Assembly (NCBI GenBank): GCA_016801885.1
Contig: JAFBJY010000263.1
Location: 49,169 to 113,168 of the forward strand
Direction of reading: 5' to 3'
Length of the DNA stretch: 64,000 bases
DNA from: Toxotes chatareus
Lineage: Eukaryota > Chordata > Actinopteri > Toxotidae
Below the pieces are notes generated by a model, which was given only the letters and a program-made list of their open reading frames with translations, did not search any database and had not been told where the DNA came from. Positions 12,928 through 23,158 of the stretch are shown here, one piece after another (within the stretch, counting starts at the first letter, position 1; each line of letters opens with the position of its first letter). A program made the translations under genes and the position numbers.

Positions 12928-15927
12928 CAGTGTTGGGCATGTTACTTTGAAAAAGTAATTAGTTATAGTTATTAGTTACTTCTCCCAAAAAGTAACTGAG
13001 TTACTCCACTATAAAAGTAACTAATTACCAGGGAAAGTAACTACTTCATTACTTTTTTAAAGTTTAAAAATGTCAAAGAATTTGGATTTTTTTTCAGAAC
13101 AGCTTTCACAAGCCAGGTGCATAGAGTACAACAGCAAAGACAGGTACCTGCACAGAGGTTTTAATATTTATTGCACCTTAAAAGACCACAACTGGTACAA
13201 CTGTACTTCAAGAATTTTCTTCATTAGAAAAGTAAACAGTTTAAATATGAACTTCAGACAACTGACATACTATACTTAAAGTATTTTCTTTTTCACAAAA
13301 GTAAACAGCAAAATAAAACTCTAGCAAAATAAAATAAATAACATCACACTTTCAAGACAACTGGTGGACATACAGTGCTCCAAGTATGTTCTTAAAAAGA
13401 AAAGTAAACAGTTTAACAGAACTGCTTTTAAAACAGTAGGCTACTGAAAATACTACTGTATAGTAATAGTACTGAAAGTAATAGCAATAGTACTGTACTG
13501 TAATAGTACTGAAATTTCTTGAACAAATCCAACTTTAATTCCTTAGCATTCATTCATTCATCTATCCATCCTCCTTCCTAACACTCATCCATGCACGCAT
13601 GCATTCATTCATCCACCCAGCCTACCCAGTCATCTCACCATCTCAGCTATTAAACCATTGATTGTATCTTAAAAGTGGAAGCTTTTCAAACTTAAGGTCA
13701 GAGAGCCTGTTCCTCTTTGGAGTAAAGATGAGCTTCCCCAGGCTAAACAGTCTCTCTACGGGAGCACTGGATGGAGTAGCTGCATTGTATTTGAAATTTT
13801 CTTTATCAGTGGAAACCTATGAAGAGAGTCCATCCCTTGTGCTCCTGATTTAAAGTAATCCGTGACTTGACTTTCAGCAGTAGCAGAAGTGTCATCCTCG
13901 TCATCAAAGGCAAAGAACTCATCCTCTATGGTTGAGTTGGGATGTGTTGGTGTGCTGGTAGTACCTGTTTGCTGGTCTTCGTCTCGAGCACCTTTGCGGC
14001 ATTCTGCCAGAAGACTTGCCTTGGCCTTATCCTTCTTGTCCTGTGTCCGCAGCCAACGTAATTTAAACCTAGGCAGAGTCACCGCAGCCAAGATAGCATT
14101 CTCCCTTTCCAGCACCAAATCTTGTTTTAATTGCCTAAAATGACAAATAATGCAAAGAACATATTAAACTGACTATCTACACACACACACACAACATTAT
14201 GAGCATATTTTTTAAGAAAACATTTTACATTATAATTTTTACATAATGTATGGATGTATTTAACATATTTAAAAATAAATACTAGTTCTTACTGTAACAA
14301 TTGCCTCTGGAAGGTCAACCAGAATTTGCAGGCCACTCTTCAGCTCCAGGGTCTTGAACACCAATGTCTCCAGCGTGGGTAAGAGAGTACCATGGAAACA
14401 GTTGTCCTCTCCCTGAAGAATGTCTAGGGCTACTGTTAGTGGCTTCATTGTCATACAGTACTCCCTGAGGAACTGATGCTCTCTTTCTGTAATGGCTTTT
14501 AACCCAAACTTGGATGATATGGTGTTCAGCTCGACTATAGGGATCTCACAAGGGCATCATAAAAAGAGTTCCATCTCGTAGTGCAAGGGACTATCAGCTT
14601 TCTTGCAATGACTTCATCCACAGTCTCTGCGGCCACTGTCGAACAGCTAGCCTTGTTCCATAAGGCTGTGCATTTTGTTGTAGCACTTCTGTATACTGCT
14701 TTCATTTCTGGTCTTGACAGAATCCACTTTTCAACATCAGTACATGAAACAAGGTTTAATGTGTGTGATGCACATCTCTGATGTGGTGGCAAAGTAATCA
14801 CATCATCATCACTGTCATCACCAACACTGTTTTGCAAGACATCGTTAATGTTTATAAAAGTCACCTCATCCTCAGAGTCATCTTCCTCGACTGGCTGATA
14901 CTTTTTAAAGGCCTTGACAAAATTAGAGGCATTATATGTGACAGTTGATGTTATTTTGTGGGAAATTCCATAGGATGAGTGAATATTATCGAGCTCAGTT
15001 GCAATACTGTCGTGAGTATGACAGCCCTTGAATCGTCTGCATGCCAGGGCAGCTTTACTTCGTTCCATGCTTTCTGGATGTATCCAATGAGCAGTAATGC
15101 CCAGATAGCTTTTGTTATGTGCAGTCCAGATATCTGCAGTTGTAGAGATATGTTCTAATTGTTCAAATCCTTTTTGAGCTCGATGTTCATTTTAGCGTAC
15201 TCTGCATCAATATATTTAGAAAATGTCTTTCTACACGGCGGACCGGATCCTCCTCTCATTGGTATTTTGCCCATGAGGGCTCTGAATGAGTCTGAATCAA
15301 CTGTTGACAATGGCAGCATGTTTTCCACAACATATCTGCCTATCAATTTATTAAGTTCCGTCTATGTCACAAGTTTTTGTGGAGCTGGAGCAGAAAAATC
15401 CAGCTTTTGCTGCGTGGACGGCGTGACGCCGTGTTCTCCTGAGCTCACGTTAACAACACCTGGCCTGCTATCATTACCGGTGTCGACAGCGTTTTTGGCC
15501 AAAAGTTTAGTAGAAGCGTGTGCAGTCATGAGGTGCTTCATTAAATTGGAGTTGCTTACACAGGACGTGGACAAACCCTTTGTTCTGGGACACAATGTAC
15601 ACTCAACATGGACATTTTTACCTTTTACCTCGATAAAGTTGGGGGGTGGGGGGGGGGGGTGTGTTTCTATGTGCTGGGTTTGTGTGCAAACACCCGCCCA
15701 CCTGATGTCTGTGGTTGGCTTAACATAAAATCTTACTCCAATCATCATTACTTATGCGGTTATCCCCCGCCCCCCCTCACTAAAGGGGGAAAAACACACA
15801 CACATTTGGAGCTCCTGTGTCTGTGTGAGCCAAGTGGGATGACCACTTCGTAGCTTCAGTAACTTGTAATAACGGCATGTTGGTAATGGTAACAGCGTTT
15901 ATTTTAAGTCCGTTATTCCCATCACTG
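12928..15927 (-). mobile_element. hAT DNA transposon, about 3.0 kb, non-autonomous by decay
   Basis: The left end CAGTGTTGGGCATGTTACTT (12928) and right end CAGTGATGGGAATAACGGAC (reverse complement of 15908-15927) are hAT-type terminal inverted repeats, diverged from each other. The interior encodes a minus-strand transposase with BED finger and C-terminal dimerisation motif. The eight bases outside the two ends (GTTGTTAA and GTAACAGA) do not match, so the expected 8-bp target duplication is absent or lost. A G-rich run at about 15,641-15,660 lies inside the element. Confidence 0.82.
13660..15748 (-). pseudogene. hAT transposase (broken)
   Basis: Cut-and-paste transposase remnant. Read 5' to 3' on the minus strand: a BED-type zinc finger (VECTLCPRTKG, then SNLMKHLMTAH) at about 15,530-15,620; HPLSTVDSDSF-like and ADYAKMN-like region at 15,155-15,346; an RNase-H-fold region at 15,068-14,535 (RCASHTLNLV, CTTRWNSFYDAL); an acidic insert; and a C-terminal hATC dimerisation block at about 13,680-13,800 (FPLIKKI, VERLFSLGKL, TPKRNRLSDLKFE). 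Frames change at about 15,360, 15,110, 14,530, 14,260 and 13,775. The order and motifs are those of an Ac-like hAT transposase; several stops make activity impossible. Confidence 0.85.
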
Positions 15928-16149
15928 GTAACAGACATCTATCCATGGTAGCAAATTCAAACAGGGCCTAAAAATTCTGCTTAGACATGAACCAAGTTTA
16001 TGTATCGAGTTCATTTACCTATAGTGTCGCTACTGACTTCCTTCACTGACACTTGCAGCCAGTTTGAATATCTTTATTGAAACCTGAAGCCTGGTTTCTT
16101 GCTGTTATCTGGTTCTTTGTTTATAAGCTCCTCAAGCACTACCTGTCTG

Positions 16150-16745
16150 CAGATCTGTTAAAGTATGGAATGCAGCATCCGAGCAGATGCTTCAGAACTG
16201 CTTTAACAACACAGACTGGGAGATGTTCAAAACTGCTGCCTTGAGAGAGGAGTCTACTGTGGACTTAGAGGAGAATGCTGCAGCAGTTACTGGTTACATC
16301 AGCACATGCACGGACAATATCATTCCCACAGAATGGATTAAAACCTACCCCAATAACAAACCCTGGATAAACTGTGAAGTGTGGTCCATGCTACATGTTC
16401 GCTCTGCTGCTTATGTCTCAGGCACTGCTGCTGGGAATACAAAAAGGCAAAATATGACCTTTGTAGATCCATCAGACATCAGACAAGAGACAGTACAGAC
16501 TGAAGCTGGAGGATTACTACAACACCTCAGACCCACGGCGCATGTGGCAGGGACTCCAGCGCATCACAGACTACAGAGAGAAAAACCTGATCTCCACCCA
16601 CACCACACTCCCTGATGAGCTCAACAATGCTCAAAGAGAGGAGCTGTGGCCACAGAAGGGACACAGGACACACTGCTCTCTGTGCGGGCTGCTCTGCGGA
16701 AAACACACCCACAGAAAGCAGCAGGCCCAGACCAAAGATTTACCA
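16150..16745 (+). repeat. Rex1-type LINE fragment (region between endonuclease and RT)
   Basis: Codes for the stretch just upstream of the RT of teleost Rex1-like LINEs: VWNAASEQMLQNCFNNTDWE, KPWINCEVW, LWQGLQRITDY and LRKTHPQKAAGP, the last in a shifted frame near 16,680-16,730. At least two frame changes. It is truncated at both ends and abuts unassigned sequence. The family looks the same as the downstream fragment at 41538-43010. Confidence 0.75.
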
Positions 16746-16749
16746 ATGA

Positions 16750-17229
16750 CCCTATGTACTTACAGAAAAGTTTCCAAATAAGTTACGATGATTGATAATA
16801 ATTTCCAGTTGTCAATGTATATATCACCATGAACGCAAAACTTTCATTTTGGTTTCAAAAGGGAAAATATTGTTTAGGATGTAGAGAACTTGACTCAGGC
16901 CAAAAGAGACAAGCAGGCGTGGCTTCCAAAACCACAGAGCAAGCTTTCCAAACAAATATGCCAGCTTCCTTATACTAAACTGGGAAGGTGAGTGGCCTGG
17001 AAATGTGACATCTAAAATCAATATACTCCTCGTTCTAACAAATAGTGTTTTCCATTGTGGAGGTGTACTCACATTAAGCCATGCTGTGAACAGCTACTAT
17101 CACTAAAACTGAGCTGGAACGCTGCAAGTGTTTCTTCCACTTTACTGCACAGCAAACTGATTTGTTTATCTGAACCACTAATAAAGTGATGCTAACTCAC
17201 TGAGAAACACATTTCATTTTATTACAACC
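16750..17229. other. Unassigned interval
   Basis: An 82-codon open frame on the minus strand (17072-16824) has no motif I recognise and no splice context. Nothing else is evident; probably decayed repeat. Confidence 0.4.
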
Positions 17230-18640
17230 TTTTCCTAGTTTAAAAGAAACAGCAAAAGTTTTCTTTGCATTAGTAATAACATAACAGCTGTGATGTGGCT
17301 GAAAATGATCAGTAAACAGTGAAATAAGGCTGATATCTGAAAGTCCAAACTGGAACAGACGAGTGAAAGTAAAGCAAATGCAGACACAGCTAAAGGGAGG
17401 AGAATGTCATAGGTTGGCAATGGTCAGCTCTGCTACCAAGCAGGGCCAACACAGTGCAATTTGGCACAGCTACCCTGCTAACTCCTGTGAGGCTGTAATG
17501 GAAATGCATGCCATCGCAGCTTATGTGCTAATGGAAAAACCCATAATATGCTACTTTTCAGGGCACCTCTGTAACAACCTTAAGCTTCTGAACATCTACC
17601 ACAACATCTCTAATTCAGTTTCCACTGGAAACATTGATGCCTCTGCCTCCACCTGATTTCCTGCCATCTCTCTACTGTCCATAATAAAGGCATAAAAAAC
17701 CCAAATCACTTAAAGATATACTCACATTCCCATTTCCACATTCAAACCACTGGTGTTTGATCTAATTCTTCCTGCTGTCCATACTGGCTGCCAGGAGATC
17801 CCTTCTTTAAACAATTTCTGTAGAAATGATAAGCCACAAAATCCACAGTTCTATTTCTGTGCAAATAGTAATTCCAAAATTCATCAGCAACAGAATTTCC
17901 TCTCTGTGTTTCCATCTCTCCACCACAGCTTTGCAAGGAAACATTAGGTGTAGAAACACAAAGAGGGGAATTTTGGACTAAAAATACCTGGAAGATAGAA
18001 ACTTGATCTACTCAGACTGTTGAAGCCTCATGTTTGCTTCTTTTCAACTCTGGAAGTCAACTTTTCCACAGGACAGGGACTGTGGATTTTATGCTCCATC
18101 ATTTCCATTAGAATTTCTTTAGAAAGGATCTTGTTGCAGACAGTACAGACTTCCTAGAAATCCTTTGCTTTAACACAAACTACAGTGCATCACACCAAAA
18201 CAAAGTTGAGCAACCATGAGAATATCTCACAATCATGATCAGCATAAAAAGAAAACTCAATATTGTCCATATTATTTGTCGTCCCAATTTCACAAACATA
18301 TCATTTGGACAAAACATTTCAAAACATTAGCTTCTAAACTAGACACTGACATGAACTACTAACATGTACTGACTTACTGAAAACCTTGAAGGTGATCTGG
18401 ACTTTCCTGTAGTGTCCTCCTGTCCTTGTAACAGCAGTAGCTCCTCCCTTCCTTGTCAATAATTGTGCAGAAATATCTGAGTGCTTCTTTCTTCCTAAAT
18501 CATGAGCAAGTCCTGTCCAGTCCAACTGTTTCTGCTCCTGTTTGACTTCTGAACTTGTTGTGTGTCCACTTACTGCAGCCTGTGACATCAGGCTGTAGAA
18601 TGTTGATACATCAAAGGCATCAAAGGACAAACACACACAC
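17230..18640 (-). repeat. Composite repeat R, copy 2 (most diverged)
   Basis: Collinear with copy 3 (20380-22030) but with many substitutions and an unrelated 300-400-bp stretch at about 17,640-18,000. The coding-like segment (18,370-18,640, minus strand) is still open, reads SEVKQEQKQLDWTGLAHDLG, and is followed by the same GTAAGT donor. It is flanked by a short CA run near 18,632. It forms a direct tandem with copy 3. Confidence 0.7.
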
Positions 18641-19619
18641 ACACACATACTGGTACTTATGTATTTTTGAGGACACTTGCTGACATAATGCATTCCCTAG
18701 CCCTTACCCTAACCCTAACCAAAACCCAATTCTAACCCTGAAACCAAGTCTTAACCCTCAAACAGCAACATGAACACAGATGGAAACACTGCAGAGCTGC
18801 TTTGGATGGTTTAACAGGTAGAGATCATCAGATAATGGAATGACCTGATACCTTCATCTGTTTCCATAAACACTTGGAGGAAATCTCCCAAACACAAACT
18901 TAACCACAATGTGATTCACAGGTAACAACACACTTGCATGTAAACTCTCACACCAGCATAAAAATAAGAAGATCCAGGATGAAGGAGATCAGGAGACAGG
19001 AGCCCCACAACAGAAGAGAGAGAAATAAAAGAAATACAATTAAAACACAAACTTACAAACAGATGAAGAATCACCTTAAAGCCATTGTAGTAAACAAAGA
19101 AAGTTTTGTTTCTGGACCCAGACTGAGAAAATACCAGTAACTGAAAATAATGATGAAATAATGTTGGAGGGAAAAAAATGCTTCCTCCTTCCATCCAGCC
19201 TCGTTATTTTACAGCTTCTACTCCCAGAACATGATGATATAGTGTCAGCTTTAACTTTCACCATCAGCTTCCTACTTGATTCAGGTGACAGGTGTAACTG
19301 TTATCTCAGTGTGATGCAGAGAAGAGACCAACATACAGCAGGACTCTGTGGATTTAAGGTCTAACAGCACAAGATAAGTTGAACGAGATCTAAAAGAAAC
19401 ATGAGTCAAAATGATTGAAGGAGGACTTACTATGGACTGACAGGAGACAGAAAGACACTTTCCAGTCATTTCTACCAGCAGTCAGCAGACAAACACTCAT
19501 GAGAGCAGCTTTACTCGTCACTCTGACAAAAGAGACACAGCCCAGTTCAGCCTCTGCACAGCTCTGAAGGACAAACACTGCTGTGACTGTATTTAAGAGG
19601 CAACATACTGTGATTCACA
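18641..19619. other. Non-coding spacer between R copies 2 and 3
   Basis: Contains a degenerate CCCTAACCC-like stretch at about 18,698-18,760, embedded in a dispersed-repeat-like sequence that begins next to the CA run. Between 18,916 and 19,578 the minus strand has several overlapping short open frames with hydrophobic runs but no recognisable domain. A decayed membrane-receptor exon set is possible but unsupported. Confidence 0.35.
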
Positions 19620-21639
19620 TTAACAACTGACAATCATATCACTAATAAAACATTAAATTCAAGAGCTAATTAAAAAGCCAACAGGAGAACACTGTTTCTT
19701 TTACAGGCTGTTGGTATAAGATTTGAAGGAGAACATTTATTGCCTCAGTGTCACTGTAAATATTTTCCTTATTGAACTTCATATGCAGTCTGTATATTTG
19801 AACATGTCTGTGCTCAGAGATTCACTTTTAGTTATGAGGTTTGGTCTCAACTGCAGAAGTAAACTGGCAGAACAGTGAGACTTTAAGTGAGATTAGTTTC
19901 TTTGTGAGCTCATTATCAAGTCTGTCGAGGGCACACAGGATGAAGCAGGATGAACGTTTTGTATTTTTAGGTAAGAAATTTTTTTCCACAATCCCAGTTG
20001 TCATTTACAGCACAGACTCATCACTCTGCCTCCACAAAGGCTCCAATCTAATCACAAACTGCTTCACAGTCAAAGAGAGAGAAACAAATAAATAAAACAA
20101 TAAGAACAGCAGATAAAATACAAGAGAGGAGCAGATATGGAGCACAAGTGTAAACATAAAATACTACGTTACCTAAAAACCTGTCTGAACAGATGGATTT
20201 GTATCTGCTTTGTGAAAGAGTCCACAGAGTCCACACACCTAAGACTTACTGGGAGATTATTCCAAAGTTTAGAGGCTGCAAACTGGAAAGCACAATCTTC
20301 CAAACCACCAACAGTGCGAGCTGCACACTGAATGTGATATTTCAGAGTTCTTTGTATTAACTTTTCCCCAGTTAAGCAGGAAAAGTTTGGTTTGCATTAT
20401 CAGTAACATAACACAGCTCTGATATGGCTGTAACTGATCAGTAAACAGTGACATAAGGCTGATATCCCAAAGTACAAACAAGAGCACAGGAGTGAGACTA
20501 AACTCCAAACTGTAGAGACTGAGGTAGAAGCTGCAAAAGTCCTGAGAGCTGAAAACAGAGAGACGTTTTAGAACAGAGCTTTCTCTCTAATCTTCAGCAT
20601 AGATACACAAGTTTAGTTACTGAAGACACAGCTAAGGAGAGGAGAATGTTAAGAGTTGGCATTGGCCGGCTGTGTTACCAAGCCGGGTCACAGCAGCAGT
20701 GCAGCCATCCCCTACTACCCTGGAACATTGTGTTCCCAGAATGCAGGTTTACTTGTGGTTCCTAAAGTCTCCAATAGAGAGAATGGGAGGCAGAGCCCTC
20801 AGATATCAGGCTCCTCTACTGTGGAACCATCTACTAGTTTGGGTCTTGAGGCAGACGCCTCCCCTTGTTTAAGAGGAGGCTTAAAACTTTCCCTTTTGAT
20901 GAACCTTATAGTCAGAGCTGAGTAAGGCTTTCCTGAATGAGCCACTAGTTATGCTGCTATAGGTCTACACTGCTGGAAGACTTCCCATGATGCACTGATT
21001 TCCTCTCTCCTCCTCTCTCCTCTCCATCTGTACACATTCATATCCCATTAATGTATGTTACTAACTTGGCTTCTTCTCTCTCCCATGGTGTTGTGCTTTC
21101 TCGTCTCTGCAGTTACTTCCACCTCCAGAGCTGCAGAGTCTGGATCTGTGGCTGCAGGCGAACTACTGTTCAACATGCAAAGCACTGGTGGTTGATCTTC
21201 AACATAAATGATAAAAAAGACTTGGAGGACGCCTGTTTGAACTATATAAGTCAGACTGCTGAAGCCTCATGTTTGCTTCTTTTGAACTTTGGAAGTCCCT
21301 TTTACACAGGACATGGACTGTGGATTATATGCTCCATCATTTAGGAGGATCCAAAGCAACAACCACAAATGATTTCAATTTACATAAAAAGACAAACTTG
21401 TAAAAAAAAAAAAAAAAAAGGCACTTTTCCTTTAACACAAACCATAATGCTTTGAAACAACAAATGGAAATCTAAGTTGACAATATTAAAATCTCACAGA
21501 TACAATCAGCATAAATAAACTGAACATGTACTGAAACCTTTGGGCTGAAGTTCTTGTGATCATGCCAATTTAACAAACACATCCCACTGAACTGAAACAC
21601 TGACATCAACTAAAAAAGGTTTTACTCCATATCCATTGT

Positions 21640-21738
21640 GCGTATCCACTGTGCTTGGTCGAGGAATTGAACCAGCGACCCTCCAATCTCTGGGCGGTCC
21701 AAAGTCCAAAGCTCAACCTACTGCGCCACGGCCGCCCC
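21640..21738 (-). repeat. tRNA-derived SINE-like sequence
   Basis: On the minus strand it begins GGGGGCGGCCGTGGCGCAGT, which supplies an A-box-like TGGCGCAGTAGG, and later has the B-box-like GGTTCAATTCC, with Pol III spacing of a tRNA head. It cannot fold as a clean tRNA by eye (long anticodon-arm region). Likely a SINE head or tRNA pseudogene. Confidence 0.55.
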
Positions 21739-21747
21739 CAAGATGAA

Positions 21748-21817
21748 CGCCCGAACAGGGACTTGAACCCTCAGATTAAAAAAGTGTAATGCTCTACCGA
21801 CTGAGCTATTGGGGGTC
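21748..21817 (-). tRNA. tRNA-Lys(UUU)-like pseudogene
   Basis: The minus strand matches tRNA-Lys closely: D-arm TAGCTCAGTCGGTAGAGC, anticodon loop with TTTTTTAATCTG, and T-arm GGGTTCAAGTCCC followed by TGTTCGGGCG. The variable-loop stretch before the T-arm is missing about seven bases. The 5' acceptor strand (ACCCCCA) no longer pairs with the 3' strand (TTCGGGC). It directly abuts the SINE-like sequence, so it is probably a retroposed or SINE-borne relic rather than a working tRNA. Confidence 0.6.
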
Positions 21818-22024
21818 TAAACTGAGCTCTTCGGGCTCAGTAATTGGTCAATAATTGTGCAGAAATCTGAGTGGTTCTTTCTTCCTAAATCATGAGCAAG
21901 TCCTGTCCAGTCCAACTGTTTCTGCTCCTGTTTGACTTATGAACTTGTCTCTGGCTGTGTGTCCACTTACTGCAGCCTGTGACATCAGACTGTAGAATGT
22001 TGATACATCAAAGGCATCAAAGGA

Positions 22025-22026
<2 letters not shown>

Positions 22027-22112
<86 letters not shown>
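22027..22112. repeat. Compound (CA)n(CT)n(CA)n microsatellite
   Basis: Simple repeat adjoining the R coding-like segment. CA/TG runs occupy the same position in the other R copies (about 4893, 18,632 and 58,220), so the microsatellite is part of the repeat. Confidence 0.95.
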
Positions 22113-22114
<2 letters not shown>

Positions 22115-22369
22115 TTGTTGTCTTAATATAGTTATGAGGACACATCATAACTGAAAGCCTAACATTAACCAAAACATAACCCATACTAATGATATTCAAT
22201 CTTCTCCAAAATACCAAATGAATTACAACAATAAGCACTCAGGACCATTCAGCTGGGTTGGTGAATTCAGCACCAAGGACAGCAGCAGCTGAACTGTACA
22301 CAACTACATGTACTAACACACAGTAGTACTAAAGTACTAAAGTACTAAAATCTGGAGTCAGGCAAAAAA

Positions 22370-22520
22370 GTGTGAAAGAGTTACATTTATGGAGTTTATT
22401 GTATAACTCTGACTACAGTTTGTGTTAAGGTGTACACCCAGGCCGAGTTGAATTTTGGAGTTTATTCCCTGGTGTTCAGGATCTGGTTTTAACTCTGTCC
22501 CTAGAGTTCACGACGCATTT
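22370..22520 (+). repeat. GAGTT-rich boundary sequence, left of the PB1-like gene
   Basis: Contains GAGTTGAATTTTGGAGTTTA and TTTTAACTCTGTCCCTAGAGTT, which resemble, partly in inverted orientation, the GAGTTAAAAATTCAACTCC cluster at 26,390-26,530 on the other side of the gene. This may mark the ends of a mobile unit; similarity is short and judged by eye. Confidence 0.35.
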
Positions 22521-23158
22521 TATCGCGGCATGAGCAGCACAAGGAACATCGTCACAAGGCTGGTAAGAGCATGATTTTTTTTTTTTTTATCAAAAAGTAC
22601 TTTAAATGCGTAATATTTTGTCATTGTTCTCACTTTATCTACTTACATAGTACCGCTAATGACTGCGAACTTGATGTTGAACGTAACCCCATTGCTTTTA
22701 CTCCATTATTTAGAGCAAGTAGCTCCCGCAGCATTAGTTAGCTAACTGTCCTTAGCTGCCATTGTGGAGCTGTTAGCTTTCACTCAAACGTTAATGTCGG
22801 CCATACTGTCTGTGGCGTGTGATGTGTCTGTATGACGGTAATGACAAACTTTTTGATAAGCTTCACAAATTAATGACGACGCGCATCTTGAAGGTAATTA
22901 ATACTGTTTTGGAAATAACCATCCAACAATGCAACCGCATGTCGGTGTTTTAAGAGTATAATTTCCGGCTCAACGGCGCACACAGCTTTAAAGTCAGTTT
23001 TGGCTAGCATGCCAACAGTTGAGCTTATAAACTGTAGCCTTGCTGTTTTGAACAGCGGTGAGAAACGTGTATTTTAATAGTGTGTAGTTGGGATAAACAT
23101 TAACTTGAACATGTTATTCTCAGACACGTGACATTTTCTTCCTTTATGTCAAACCAAC

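Larger units (their letters stand above)
19620..22030 (-). repeat. Composite repeat R, copy 3
   Basis: Inverted counterpart of R copy 1 without L2-A, so it preserves the empty L2 site at about 20,420. It carries the LINE C-terminal fragment in plus orientation at 20656-20925 (SQNAGLLVVPK). Its coding-like segment is interrupted: about 21,627-21,845 has been replaced by two tRNA-related sequences. An A-homopolymer (21,401-21,419) lies in the spacer where copy 1 has a T run. Confidence 0.75.

Noticed and set aside
18698..18760. CCCTAACCCTAACC-like stretch suggesting an interstitial telomere
   Set aside because: Only two or three imperfect units, embedded in a dispersed-repeat-like sequence next to a CA run; a similar degenerate AACATTAACC stretch follows the CA run near 22,160.
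18916..19578. Possible Ig-like or membrane receptor exons on the minus strand
   Set aside because: Hydrophobic runs and a YTCHL-like string occur, but in different frames without a coherent exon series.
21748..21817. Functional tRNA-Lys gene
   Set aside because: Acceptor stem does not pair and about seven bases before the T-arm are absent.
22017..22238. 73-codon frame with RERERE and CVCVCV runs
   Set aside because: Direct translation of the CA/CT microsatellite.
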